A stretch of 64,000 nucleotides of DNA, from the NCBI GenBank assembly GCA_001972305.1, contig BDDD01002118.1:62001-126000 (forward strand). The letters run 5' to 3'. Each line of letters starts with the position of its first letter. Within the stretch, counting starts at the first letter, position 1. This stretch comes from Cephalotus follicularis (taxonomy: Eukaryota; Streptophyta; Magnoliopsida; Oxalidales; Cephalotaceae). The notes under the pieces are model-generated. The model was not told the origin of the DNA. It ran no database searches and was given only the letters and a program-made list of their open reading frames with translations. Positions 34,446 to 46,389 of the stretch are shown here, one piece after another. The translations under genes were made by a program, and so were the position numbers.

Positions 34446-35717
34446 TGTTGGCCTTTGCCACCCCGGTTAATTACATTTACATATATTATTTTGATGATTA
34501 ACAAACATAGATTACTTGTATGCATAATTCTTTAAGTTATAACTTCATATACTCACTTGATCTTATGTCCAAAGTTGTGCCAAGAACTTTTATGCAGAAA
34601 CAGGTCAAGACAGCCGACTGGAAGGCAATCCAGTCGACTGCCAAGGTTAGGAGTCGACTTCCAGAGGTTATGTAGTCGACTGCATCTTCAACCAAACTCA
34701 AAATCTGCAGGAACAACAATCCAGTCGACTGCCGCAGGGGTCCAGTCGACTGCCAGGCAAAACCAGTCGACTATCACAGGGCATAAGTCGACTGCCATGG
34801 GTACAATTTCAGGCAGAAGCTTCTGTAACATTTTACACCCAATCCAGCCGACTGAAGCAGGGGACCAGTCGACTGCCAGGGGGTCCAGTCGACTGCCAGG
34901 GAATCCAGCCGACTGTCATCAATTGTGCAAAATCATACAGTAGGTTCTGTAACTTCTTATTTAGCCTCAACAGCCGACTGGAACAGAGCAACCAGTCGAT
35001 TGCCGAGCACACCAGTCGACTGCCTACAGGATCCAGCCGACTGCCGCACTACCAACGGCTATATTCAAATATACGCGCCATCAATCCAGCCGACTGCCGT
35101 CCAAATCCAGCCGACTGGATTTGTATCAGACAGTTAAAAATAGATCCGTTGGAGGCTCAACTATAAGAGGAATATTAGAGCTCTTGCACAAGTGATCAAG
35201 CATTCAAGTTCCATATTCTCTCAAGCTATCTCAAGTACAATACCAAGCTCTCACACAACGAAAAGAGATCAAATTCAAAGCAAATCCTACATCTTACAAA
35301 GCTTTACATTTACATTACATACACACTTGTAGCTTTGTTTAAAGTGAGATTCATTGTAAAAAAATTCATTACGAATTTGTAATCATTCAAACACTTATTT
35401 CACTCATACAAGAGAGGTTGTCTCTTGTATTGCTCGGTTGGAGCAAAGTTGTAATTCACTTGGTTGGAGAGAAAGTTGTTGGAGCTCGGTTGGAGTTTCA
35501 AGCCCGGTTTGGGGCATACCTAGTGGAATACTCAAGGGGAGGCCTTGGGGAGTGGACGTAGGCGGTTTGCCGAACCACTATATATCCGTTTGTAATTCTC
35601 TAAACCCTACACTCTTTCCATTTCCGCAATTGTGTGTTTGTGTTTATTGAATTATTTTGTGGTATATTTGCTAGTAATTTTTATAAGTCTATTCACCCCC
35701 CCTCTAGACTTCCAACA
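34446..35717 (+). repeat. 5' LTR of non-autonomous SIRE-like element
   Basis: 1,272 bp, TGTTGGCCTTTGCC.. to ..CTAGACTTCCAACA. Its first half is the CAGYCGACTG array; a TATAAGAGGAATATT stretch at 35161 may be the promoter region. Nearly identical to the other LTR, so the insertion is fairly young. Confidence 0.93.
34611..35117 (+). repeat. Palindrome array, CAGTCGACTG dialect (18 copies)
   Basis: Eighteen copies of CAGTCGACTG or CAGCCGACTG and close variants in 507 bp, usually in the longer frame CCAGTCGACTGCC, so the flanks give a direction. Spacers vary from about 10 to 60 bp and share AGGGG/CAGGG-like bases. The 3' LTR repeats the array at 37085-37518. Confidence 0.92.
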
Positions 35718-35734
35718 ATTGGTATCAGAGCGGG
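35718..35734 (+). promoter_or_regulatory. Primer-binding site (tRNA-iMet) of the SIRE-like element
   Basis: ATTGGTATCAGAGCGGG directly after the LTR end, a full match to the usual plant iMet site. Confidence 0.92.
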
Positions 35735-36326
35735 TTACTCTTTATTAAAGATTAACTGTGTTAAGAACGGAACCCCAATTAACCTTCCCTATCTTATTGT
35801 CAACCACCTTTTGTCTAGACCAAATCACACTCCATATCCTATGCTTCTTAGTAGGATCATTTCGTTTGTCCTTGCTTCACTTAACATAGGTTTTCCGGAT
35901 GATGAGCAAAATATCAAACCTACCCATAAGCAATTGGTGAACAAGGCAGGCCTTAGATTGTGTGGCACTGTTTTTGAGGATGGTGAGTGGGTCAAGATGA
36001 GAGGAAGAGGTAGAGAGCAAGTAAGAGAGCAAGCGGATATTAGGGCTATGGATGATGATGATGAGGAGGAGGACGATCCTCAACAGTATGAGGTGCGACC
36101 GAGTGCTGGCCCGAGCAGCAGCAGCAGCAGTAGACCCACCCTGGACTCACTTCTTGCCAGGATGGACCTTGCTCAGGCAGATATTGAGTATCTCAAGGGC
36201 CAAATGCACCAGTTTGGTGAAGGACAAGCCAATATCCTTCAAGGTCAAGCGGATCTCCGACAGGGACAAGCGGACATCATTCAGCTACTTCAAAACGCTT
36301 TCCCACAGCACCCTCATCCATCTTGA
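35735..36326 (+). pseudogene. Remnant of SIRE-type 3' ORF (C-terminal part)
   Basis: The open frame contains LPYLIVNHLLSRPNHTPYPM, LLSRIISFVLASLNIGFPDD, HKQLVNKAGLRLCGTVFEDG, an acidic run (DDDDEEEDDPQQYEV), a Ser run and a C-terminal heptad-like tail (LDSLLARMDLAQADIEYLKG, with ILQGQADLRQGQADIIQLLQ). The N-terminal part of such proteins (compare 59801-60338) is missing, as is any start of its own: the ORF opens inside the LTR. It belongs to the plant 'putative plant transposon protein' type found behind pol in SIRE-like elements; function unknown. Confidence 0.6.
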
Positions 36327-36919
36327 GCTTACATTTGCATTATCATGTTTTTGTATTTTGGAACTTTGCATTTGTATTGTCTTTATTTCAATTTCATTGG
36401 TTATGTATAAGACAATGTGGATTATGTACTTGAGGCTTTAAGTACTTAATGTTAAAATGTGGTTTATGATTGAGGATTTATGTGTTGAATGCCAAAGTGT
36501 TTTAATGTTTAATACTTTGTGTTGGATGAATGTCATTTTTATAAATGTCTCTTATTGCATTACTCTTATTGATAAAATTGTATATGTATGCATATGTTGA
36601 GGGGGAGCTCTTCAATCCGTGCTATGATTGAGGGGGAGCTTCCACTTATCTTTTTGTAGTTTGACAAAAAGGGGGAGAGATTTATATTTTGCATGTTGCA
36701 TTAAGGTTGAAAGGTTGAGTATTTGGGGAATATATTGAATATATATTGCATATTGATGAAATGGTTTGTAATCTTGCTTTGAGCAAGTGTATTTTATTAT
36801 GACAAATGCATTGGATATGCCTATATTGATAAAATTGGACTTTGGAACTAAATTGGGAAAAATTTGTCAAGATTTATGCAAAATATGCATGTTTTGTCAA
36901 TCATCAAAAAGGGGAAGAT
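36327..36919 (+). other. 3' non-coding part and polypurine tract of the SIRE-like element
   Basis: No coding sequence; A/T-rich with GAGGGGGAGCT at about 36598 and 36630, GACAAAAAGGGGGAGAG at 36662 and the final tract ATCAAAAAGGGGAAGAT (36902-36918) before the LTR. Confidence 0.75.
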
Positions 36920-38070
36920 TATTGGCCTTTGCCACCCCGGTTAATTACATTTACATATGTTATTTTGATGATTAACAAACATAGATTACTTGTATGCATA
37001 ATTCTTTAAGTTATAACTTCATATACTCACTTGATCTTATGTCCAAAGTTGTGCCAAGAACTTTTATGCAGAAACAGGTCAAGACAGCCGACTGGAAGGC
37101 AATCCAGTCGACTGCCAAGGTTAGGAGTCGACTTCCAGAGGTTATGTAGTCGACTGCATCTTCAACCAAACTCAAAATATGCAGGAACAACAATCCAGTC
37201 GACTGCCACAGGGGTCCAATCGACTGCCAGGCAAAACCAGTTGACTGTCACAGGGCATAAGTCGACTGCCATGGGTACAATTTCAGGCAGAAGCTTCTGT
37301 AACATTTTACACACAATCCAGCCGACTGAAGCAGGGGACCAGTTGACTGCCAGGGGGTCCAGTCGACTGCCAGGGAATCCAGCCGACTGTCATCAATTGT
37401 GCAAAATCATACAGTAGGTTCTGTAACTTCTTATTTAGCCTCAACAGCCGACTGGAACAGAGCAACCAGTCGACTGCCGAGCACACCAGTCGACTGCCTA
37501 CAGGATCCAGCCGACTGCCGCACTACCAACGGCTATATTCAAATATACGCACCATCAATCCAGCCATATTCTCTCAAGCTATCTCAAGTACAATACCAAG
37601 CTCTCACACAATCAAAAGAGATCAAATTCAAAGCAAATCCTACATCTTACAAAGCTTTACATTTACATTACATACACACTTGTAGCTTTGTTTAAAGTGA
37701 GCTTCATTGTAAACAAATTCATTACGAATTTGTAATCATTCAAACACTTATTTCACTCATACAAGAGAGGTTGTCTCTTGTATTGCTCGGTTGGAGCAAA
37801 GTTGTAATTCGCTTGGTTGGAGCGAAAGTTGTTGGAGCTCGGTTGGAGTTTCAAGCCCGGTTTGGGGCATACCTAGTGGAATACTCAAGGGGAGGCCTTG
37901 GGGAGTGGACATAGGCGGTTTGCCGAACCACTATATATCTGTTTGCAATTCTCTAAACCCTACACTCTTTACATTTCCGCAATTGTGTGTTTGTGTTTAT
38001 TTAATTATTTTGTGATATATTTGCTAGTAATTTTTATAAGTCTATTCACCCCCCCTCTAGACTTCCAACA
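36920..38070 (+). repeat. 3' LTR of non-autonomous SIRE-like element
   Basis: 1,151 bp. First base pairs TATTGGCC instead of TGTTGGCC. It lacks 121 bp present in the 5' LTR: the sequence jumps from ATCCAGCC (within a CAGCCGACTG motif) to ATATTCTCTCAAGC near 37566. The palindrome array at 37085-37518 has 16 motifs. Confidence 0.92.
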
Positions 38071-38106
38071 ACCTTAATCCAACCCTTCATCACATGAGAT
38101 AACTTC

Positions 38107-39998
38107 TGTCAGGACCCGTTCCCGCTCTAACTATGGGACACATGTCCTACCGGGGATGGCGCTCCTGCCAACAACCCTGCTCAAACTAAAAACTGCCCGA
38201 GGAGAAAGCCTGTGCTGGGCGCGCTGCTAACAGGGCAACCGGGGCAGAGGATCCAACTCCTCTCCTGCTTGTGTCCCCAGCACTACTTAACCAAAGCTTC
38301 AAAATGCGCCGCATCACTTATGCCCGAGGAGAACACCCACGTGCTCCTCACAAGATCACTTAACTTTTCGCGCAAAAACATTCCCGGGGAGAGGGCCTGG
38401 GCTAAAAGAGCAAAAACATGCCCGAGGAGAGCACACACGTGCAACTCACGAGCACACTTAACAACCTATAGACAAAACATGCCCGGGGACACTTCTTGTC
38501 CTCGGGCCTTTTCTCCTCTACACTACTCATCTAAACTAAACCACAAAATGCACAGCTTAACTTAAAACACTATTTCATAAAACTTGTAACTCGTCCCTGG
38601 CCTTCTTCTAACAAGTCTCCTCTGACATCGACCCGAGGACTCCTCTGCGTCATAGGCGAAAGGCCCAACCTTACCCGTGGTCACCCTACCTCCTTGGGTA
38701 AAACTCTATAAACTTAAAACATCCACCTTAGCCTTAAACTACTCTCCCCCGCTAAGCTCATCTCTGCTATACAAGCTGAGGACTCTCTAGCTCCCTGGTC
38801 AGACCTGGGAACACAAAACTCAAAACAGGAAATATCCATGAAATCACAAGATAAACAAATCTACCAACTCAAAACATCCATAAAGTTTCTTGAAAGTATA
38901 AAATCATTACATAGTTGATCCTTGGCATAAACATACATTGCCTCATCTGGCTCGGCAAAAGAACAACAAAAGCTTACTTTCTATACAAAAGATATACTCT
39001 CGGCTACTCTACTACAAAAAGGGAGGGTAAGGGAACCCAAAGGAATGCCCAATGCTATGCAATGCTAAACGCTCGAGCTGACGTTCCATGATGCCGAGCT
39101 CAAAACTACCTTGCTTAGCTATCTACTGCTGAACTGGAGGATCTCCTCCGGCTGGCTGGTCTGCAAAACAATCTGTGGGGGGATTAGTCCAACTGACTAA
39201 GTGACTGAGAACAAAACATCCTCTGATGCATTCATAAAGGAATGCGCTGAAGAAAGCTTACCATGAGCATGAGTAACTATCCCAACTGGGGAAAAGACTG
39301 TAAACAAAACATATGTCATGACATACAATAAAGAAACGCTCAAAGTACTTGAAAAACTTAGTTTTTTCTCTGCTTGGGTCCTTCTCGGCTAAAAACCCGA
39401 GGAGAACAACTAAGTTGGGAACTGGCTTTTCTCTGCTATGCTTGCTTTGCTGATTACATAGTATAGTTGCCAACTTATAGTGGCCTGAGCTGAGCTGATC
39501 TAGGCCGAAACCTGCTTGGCAGTATCTGCTGAGAACCCATGGTTCTCCTCTGAGCTTGCTATTACTTTCTTTACTTACTTATCTAAGCTGAAGGCATGAC
39601 TGTCGAGGACAAAGTCCTCCTCTAGAAGACTTATTGAAAGGCTCTGATCTCTACTCTGACAACTTAGCTCTGCTGTACTCAAACCCTAAACACCATCATA
39701 GACAATAGTGTAAAGGAGATCCAGGTAGGTCCTTGGGGACAGTCTCTCTCGGCTTCCCATCATAGACAATAGTAGACCGAGGAGGTTGGAGCTATGTACA
39801 TAGTGCTCAGCTACACTCAAACCCTAAACACCATCATAGACAATAGTGTAAACGAGATCCAGGTAGGACATGGGGGTAGACTCGCTCAACTTCCCATCAT
39901 AGACAATAGTAGGTCGAGGAGTGGGGTTAAGCACGTACGCGTTACCTTCACTGGAAAGTGACTAATTCACTTAGAAGAAACTTGAGCTCTAGTGCCCG

Positions 39999-40047
<49 letters not shown>

Positions 40048-40652
40048 GTCAAGGAAAACATACAAAGACGCTAGGGAAACAAATTCCTATTAGAAAGCTC
40101 TCACTGTACTGGAAATTAAAAACTGAAAGAGTTATCAAGAACATCATGAAACAACTAGAAACATAGAAAGGATGTCTCACTCACGGTTCTTGCTACTTCC
40201 TTGGACGCTAACGTCTATTCTTTTCTACTACGCTCTTCCTCTGGCTTGACTGCTTCTTTCCTCGTCCGCTTGTTCTTCTTGCTGGGGTCGGACGCTTCAA
40301 GCTTCCACTGGTCCAGACGCTAGGAATGGGAAGAAGAAGAAAACTATAACTCTCTCTCTCTCTAAAACTCTCTAACCTGCTGAAGCTAGAAGAAAGGATG
40401 GCCACAACTCAAAATATCTGCACACTAAACCCAACTTCAGACATCATTGCCTTGGAACTTGGAAACTTCCTCAAAAAGCTTTGCACTTAATTCCTCCAAT
40501 TATTTCTAATCACACTTTACACTTGGGCTTATAACAAAATCAACACTTAACTTTCCTCTCTTACTCAATTAAGTCCAAAGCCCATAAAAACAAAAAGTAT
40601 ACACCATAGAAAAAGTTTTTCTTTGACTCCAAAACAGCTACGAGGCGTTACA
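38107..40652 (-). mobile_element. Family B solo LTR nested in Copia leader
   Basis: 2,546 bp, TGTCAGGACCCGTTCC to GAGGCGTTACA, TSD ACTTC (38102-38106, 40653-40657). Reverse-complement relative of 8162-10936 along its whole length, with the CT microsatellite at 40003-40044 and the 'CATCATAGACAATAGT' repeats near 39661-39910. No coding capacity. Contains many CCGAGGA/TCCTCGG motifs. Confidence 0.88.
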
Positions 40653-40657
40653 ACTTC

Positions 40658-41392
40658 AACCCTAAAAGTCAAGATCAAATCCTAGTCATCCATCTCATGG
40701 ATTGATCCAAGGGCCGAGATTGAATCTTGCATAATATCTACTTTATAAAAGTTGAAGACAAGCTTCATTAAATCAAGAAAAAAATCTCATATGGGGTGTC
40801 ATAACACTTATGACACACTCCATCCTCCCATTCTTTGCCCATATGGCCGAAATTTCTACACTCCGTTACACACTCAACCTTTATCTCACATTTAATGCAA
40901 CTCTTACATCTTATCATCCATAAACATTAAATATAATTTTTATACTAGAGTTTATGGACTTTACTAACTTTTGAGACATTAAAGTGAGTAAGGTAAATAT
41001 TATAATATATCTCACATAGTATAAAGTTTAGGGATTTTATAGATTAATGTCATAAAGTCCTTTTGTCATCATCTTCATTAAAAGGACTTAAGATATTGAA
41101 ACAAACTCCATTAATTGAGTTTGAAGCTCCAAGGGTTGAAAATTTTAGCAATATTTGAGACATGGTTAAGTTGATTTTTAAGCTTAGGTCCAAGAGAGAA
41201 AAAATGTTCCTAACACACACACAATCACATTGGTGCCATCAAAAATCAAAACAAAACTCTTTTGTTCATCATTTTAATACTTAACCTTAGACTGATATTT
41301 AGGTCACCAAAATTAAAAAAATTTACATTAATGGCAAGCTTATTAATTACTCATACATTTATCACAACACAAAATATATCAAAGTGTGATCA
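40658..41392 (-). other. Copia leader, last part
   Basis: Continues the leader after the nested LTRs (38076-38101 is a small piece between them). No coding sequence. AT-rich. Confidence 0.6.
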
Positions 41393-41409
41393 AAGTTGGC
41401 TCTGATACT
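41393..41409 (-). promoter_or_regulatory. Primer-binding site of the Copia element
   Basis: Minus strand reads TAGTATCAGAGCCAACT, a TGGTATCAGAGCC iMet-type site with G to A at the second position, 3 bases from the LTR. Confirms minus orientation and that 41413 begins the 5' LTR. Confidence 0.85.
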
Positions 41410-41412
41410 ATT

Positions 41413-42667
41413 TGTTGGTTTTAAAACAAAGTGACTAAATTAACACTTAATCTAACCCTAGCTAGCAAACCTTAAAACAGAATGGATTTGCTAGAAACAA
41501 AACCTAATGTCAAGATCACTTTGATCATCACTTTAACATACCAAAAGATCAAAAGAAAAAGAGAAGGAAAGTTCAAAGTAACACTTACTCAAAGTTCTTT
41601 AACTCCTCTAAATCTTTTCAAATCACTATCTTACTTCAAGGCACTTGAATAGTAAAGGATATGCTATCTCCAAGAGTGTGCACACCAAGAGAGAAGCAAG
41701 TGAGTGTAAGGAAAGAGAGAGGACAAATTTTCGGCCCAAGCTTACGGTTTTCCAAGTTAAGATGCTAGTCCCAAATGACTCAAACAAAATATAAGCTTAG
41801 GAGAAATGAACTCTTAAGCCATTCACTCATGTAACCTTAGCATATATATTAAGTCATTAAGTGAGTTATTAACTTTGACTATAACAAGTGAAAGGTAGAT
41901 AACTTAAGTAAATGTCACGTGTAATTAATCACATTAACTTATCACATAAGCTTATTCAATTAAAATAATCGTATTAGTATAATTAATTAATTCTCCAATT
42001 AATTATTTCTCTCCAATTTTCTTGTATTCTCACACTTGTATTGTGTGTGACTCTATAGGTTCATAATTACGTTGGACATAGGATTAATCATAACGCTTAT
42101 GATTATCCAATTATTCATTCCTAATCGTATTAGAAACTTATAATCGAAATAAAATAATTAAGCCTCATTTTAATTCTTTATTACACATGATTAATAATCA
42201 ATTAATCCTGGTTATCTTAATGATCAACATCGACATCTAGTAATACATATTGACCCCCAGGTAATATGAATATAACATTAATCTCAAATTACAGTTATGT
42301 GCGCATATAATCTCTCTGCCGGAATTGCTTGAATTAAACCTAGGGTAAGGAACATGTCATGCCCTAATAATTTATTCATTAAAATGATATTGTGGGTAAT
42401 TAGTTATCTCAATCAAATTAAAAACCCTTTCTAATTCACCGATGTATAATATTAGAATCATCATTCCAATACCTTTCCATCATGGCCAGAAAATTTTACA
42501 GCTAATAACCCTAAGCGTAAACTCCTTTTACTGGGAGATGTAGATTCCATCTTGCTCACTCACAGATCTCTCTGCATAATCTATCATACCCAACTAATAC
42601 ATATATACTCTTCATGGTTAGAGGATGTACTTAAGTATCATTAAAGTATGATATCTTATACACAATA
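41413..42667 (-). repeat. 5' LTR of Copia element, first segment
   Basis: TGTTGGTTTTAAAACAAAG onwards, aligned with 27032-28300 of the 3' LTR. Continues at 44952-45284 after the nested solo LTR, then stops at the Tekay insertion. About 95 percent similar by eye to the 3' LTR, so older than the Tat element. Confidence 0.88.
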
Positions 42668-44946
42668 TGTAACGCCCCCGACCCGAGCCCGCTAATAGCT
42701 CAAAGCGAACCTCGAGGATCGGTCGCGTTACGTTGGGTGTGAAACGTTACATCCTTTGGTACTCTTCTCTAACAGTACATTACATCATAAACTCATATCT
42801 TGCAACATAATACATAATCTTAAATTCAAACTTTACACATAATCATCTTATGTAAAGATGTCATAACCATATCGTTGGTCTACATATACACAGGATCATC
42901 CTTCTAGATAAACATATAATACAGCGGAAAAACTTTGTTCTTATTACATATCAAAACATTTATGCAAACATCATTGCATAGCCTTTCTTTCACAAAAACT
43001 CCTTCTTAAGAGCTTCCTCTAAACTCGTAATCTCCATTCATTCATTTCCTGAAAAAATTTTATTTGAAAACAACATTGAAAGGAATGAGCTCAAAATAGC
43101 TCAGTAAGGTGTTTTATAGTAAACACATTTCATCATAACATTTTTCTAGTAAATACATATAACTAGAACATTTCGTAAAGCATATCACTTTTCTAATTAC
43201 AAACTCGTAACTAGAACATTTCATAAACATAGAAGTCATAAAAACTTTAATGAACCCTTTACACCTCTTCACCGGGGCATTGTGCACTCCCCGACTACTA
43301 TCCTTACATCACATGCATGTCCGTGAACATCTCGCTCCATTAACATTGAGCATCTCGCCCCATTCCCCTTGGATCGCAATCCAAGGGAGGTTCATTCATC
43401 ATTTACTTTGAGTGATCAGCTCAAAGCATTCATAAAAATCATTTCATAACATTTCTTTCACAATTCATAAACCTTTCTCTTCATTTGAGTTATTGATTCA
43501 AATGAGTTCATAAAAACAGATTTGCATAGCTTTGCTAAAACTGATAATTCATATGGAAATAAGCATTTTCAGATAAAACTTAAAACATAAACATTAAAGT
43601 AGACCTCTTTAAAAATTCAGAAATCTCAAGATCATAATAATTGGTTGAGAATTGAATCCGTTATGAATTTTTGAAAGTGGCTGGTTCCATATGAAAACAG
43701 GGCATGATCAGTAAAATGAATCATTGATTCTCATCAAGAATTTGACATAATTTCGAGATACATAAAACATAACAGTTAAAGAGGACATCTTAAGGTTCTC
43801 AAAACATCCAACCATTTAATTTTTATCAAGAAACGAGCAAGATATGATTTAAAGAAGTTGCTGCATAATCGAGGAATAAAATAGTACCCAAACAGCAATT
43901 TAAAACATTGATTTTCATCAAGAAATCGATAGAATCTTGAAACATGCAAAGCATAACATTTAAAGAGGACATCCTAACGTTTCCAGAACATCCAATCATT
44001 CAAAAATTTATCAAGAATTGGGAAAGATATCAATAGAACAATCTGCTGCATAATTTTGAATCAAAACAGAGGAAGCTTTGACATAAATGGGTATAGAATT
44101 TCCTTACTTTGCCTTAGAATTTCTTTCTCTTTTGCTCTCCCACGAATTCTCCACTTCACTCTCAGCAGGAGCACTTTCTTTCTAAGCCAAAATGATTGAT
44201 TTCAACCCTCTTAGCCATTAAATAGAAGGATTACTTGGGAGGCAAGTCTTCTCCCCTTCTCACACAACTCAACTCTCTCTCTTGGCAGCCCATGTGATGA
44301 AATTCAACCAATCCAGGTGATGACACTTGTTAGATCATCTGATAACATTTCATATCATCCTCCTCTGGCATGCCACGTGTCCAAAATTAAATATTTTCAC
44401 TCACAAAATGCCAAAAAGTCAAATTTTGCATTTTGTCTGTAGCTCAAAGCGTCGACGTTTTCTCCCTAAGCGTCGCCGGTCACGGGCTTGACCTGAGTTC
44501 TCCACTTCTATCCTGACTAAAGCGCTGACGCTTTCTTACAAAGCGTTTCCGCTTTAAGCTTCGTCCAGGTCAACTGACACACTTGACTTCAACGCGTCGA
44601 CGTTTAAAATTAGAGCGTCGTCCGTTGCCCAAAGCGTCGACTCTTTTAATAAAGCCGTCAGCACTTTAGACATCTTTGTCAACTCTTAACTTTTTAGATT
44701 GACTCTTTCAACATGACATTCATCCAAAACAAATAACCAATTTCAATTTTCTTCCGGGGGCGCTGCCCTCGAGCCCTTGCCCGCTGACCGGGCAGCGGGA
44801 CCCTCCGTCCGCTCACCGGAGAGCGAAACCCCTGAAACCCCCAAGCGTAGGGTCATACTACGGGTCCCTTAAACTATTTTGCCAATTTACACAATAGCAA
44901 TCATTTTCCATAATTAATATCTTACATGGAAATTTGGGTCATTACA
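42668..44946 (-). mobile_element. Family A solo LTR nested in Copia LTR
   Basis: 2,279 bp, TGTAACGCCCCCGACCCGAG to TTTGGGTCATTACA, TSD CAATA (42663-42667, 44947-44951). The related LTR at 535 has the primer site at its left side, which gives the minus orientation. No coding sequence; carries the AAAGCGTCGACG array. Confidence 0.9.
44446..44669. repeat. Palindrome array, AAAGCGTCGACGCTTT dialect
   Basis: Eight motifs in 224 bp, among them AAAGCGTCGACGTTT, AAAGCGCTGACGCTTT, AACGCGTCGACGTTT and AAAGCGTCGACTCTTTT. The same two main variants (CGTCGACG and CGCTGACG) occur in the Copia solo LTR at 1332-1702. Confidence 0.88.
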
Positions 44947-44951
44947 CAATA

Positions 44952-45284
44952 TATCTAGTGGTGGTTCAAGTCTAAGGACCACACACACTACTGCAATTTA
45001 GCAAGCTTGTCTGACATGCAAGTAAAACTCCATACAAGTCTTCCTATTGCGAGCCAGTGAACTCATAAAATAATGAACACCCACATGCATGCCATATAGT
45101 CACTACATGATGACTTGTGAGAACAGTCAACCTCTTCAACGAGCTGGCATACTACATGCCAGTCTATCCGGATAACATATGTCCAAGTATGTTATCCTAC
45201 GACTAGGAAGGTTTTAGAATAAAGCTTACCGATGTACTAAGTCTCACAGCATGATCTCATCATGGTCTTAGTCATCAAACTTTA
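44952..45284 (-). repeat. 5' LTR of Copia element, second segment
   Basis: Continues the alignment with the 3' LTR up to the equivalent of 28612 (CATCAACTTTA), where the Tekay LTR starts. The remaining LTR part would lie to the right of the Tekay tandem. Confidence 0.82.
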
Positions 45285-45448
45285 TGTAACACCCATAAAT
45301 TCAATTTCATGTATTATTGTAATCCTCGATGTAATTTTTACCTTAAATTAATAAAAGGTGAATTTCCTGGTTGATATCTTGAATTTAAATTAACTTAGAG
45401 CATTTAGAAGTGTGATTCTAAGTATAATTGTGGGAATTTTGGCTTGGA

Positions 45449-45600
45449 CAGTCGACTGGTGCGATATACCAGCCGACTGTTGGGCTGAAGTGTGGGGCAG
45501 TAGACTGACGTGAGGAACCAGCCGATTGGCCAACTGTCGTGACACTTGGCAACAGACTTCCAGGTGAACAGCCGACTACCAGGGAAGGGCAGCCGACTAG
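45449..45600 (+). repeat. Palindrome array, CAGYCGACTG dialect (Tekay U3, first)
   Basis: Six motifs: CAGTCGACTGG, CAGCCGACTG, CAGTAGACTG, CAGCCGATTGG and two CAGCCGACTA. Matching array in the shared LTR at 58341-58491, where the decayed CAGTAGACTG reads CAGTCGACTG, so the ancestral form was the palindrome. Confidence 0.88.
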
Positions 45601-46389
45601 TTCATGCTCTATTTTTGTGACAAATGGTGAAATCACATGCAAACTAACATAGGAAGAGCATCTTCAGAAGCCATCACATGCAATAAAACGTGTTGAGCAT
45701 GCACCACCACGCCAGGACCTGCAAGGACAGAGGGGAAGAGAAGGGCCTTAGTACCATGCAAAAATGGGTTGAGGGAGAGGGGACTGCATAAATGCTCTCT
45801 TCCCTTCGTCTCTCTCACCCGGCAACCTAATAAGAAAGAACCAGAGAAATTGAGAGTGAAGATAGTGAGAAATTGAGAGAGAAGATAGTGAGAATTGAGA
45901 GGATTCTCCATTGTTAAGCTTGGAGCTCGGATTGGAGCTATTGGACTGTTCTTGGAGCTACTGGGAGGCTCAAAGATACTGGAAAGGAGACACAAAGAGG
46001 TGGACTTCCGATTTCTAACTTGAAATCAAAGGTAGGGGAAATGGTAGAGATTTTTATGCATTCATTTTGAGTTTAAGAGTAATGATATTATAAATGAATG
46101 GTGTAGTTGTTTGGCCATGGATTTCTGTATTAATGTTGTGGTTACTGTTAATGAATAACCTGACATGCACACTGAATTTTGGATGGAGTTTGGATTGGTT
46201 TTCATGCAATACCATGTTTGGATTTCATTTGAATTACAATGAAAACGGAGACTAACGCATGAATTGAGTTGTGTTTTAGACCAAAATATAACTACTGGTG
46301 ATATACTGAGGTCTGAATACGTGTGGATAGGTTTCAATTGCTTGTTGAATGGATTTAGAGGTGAATTACTGGTACTGTCCAGTCCAGAA

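Larger units (their letters stand above)
34446..38070 (+). mobile_element. Non-autonomous SIRE-like Copia element with TSD
   Basis: 3,625 bp; TSD ACCTT (34441-34445, 38071-38075). LTR 34446-35717, PBS TTGGTATCAGAGCGGG right after it, internal 35718-36919, polypurine tract ATCAAAAAGGGGAAGAT, LTR 36920-38070. No gag, protease, integrase or RT. The internal part keeps a fragment of the SIRE-type 3' ORF and the typical GAGGGGGAGCTC / AAAAAGGGGGAGA motifs of SIRE 3' regions. It must have been mobilised by another element's proteins. Confidence 0.9.
27032..45284 (-). mobile_element. Ty1/Copia retrotransposon, minus strand, heavily nested, right end outside window
   Basis: 3' LTR 27032-29314, gag-pol 29323-32872, long leader with two nested elements (34446-38070 and 38107-40652), PBS at 41393-41409, 5' LTR from 41413. 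The 5' LTR is interrupted by a solo LTR (42668-44946) and then by the Tekay tandem at 45285; its last part should lie beyond the window. Left flank ATCAT (27027-27031) is the expected half of a TSD. Confidence 0.88.

Noticed and set aside
34611..35117. CRISPR-like repeat array
   Set aside because: Motifs are about 10-13 bp, imperfect, with spacers of 10-60 bp, in a plant LTR; no CRISPR features.
34557..35137. ORFs through the CAGTCGACTG array (QSTAAGVQSTARQN-like repeats)
   Set aside because: A palindromic motif without stop in this frame makes a repetitive ORF; the two LTR copies differ and there is no domain.
44952..45284. Independent repeat next to Tekay
   Set aside because: It is the continuation of the Copia 5' LTR after removing the solo LTR (TSD CAATA).
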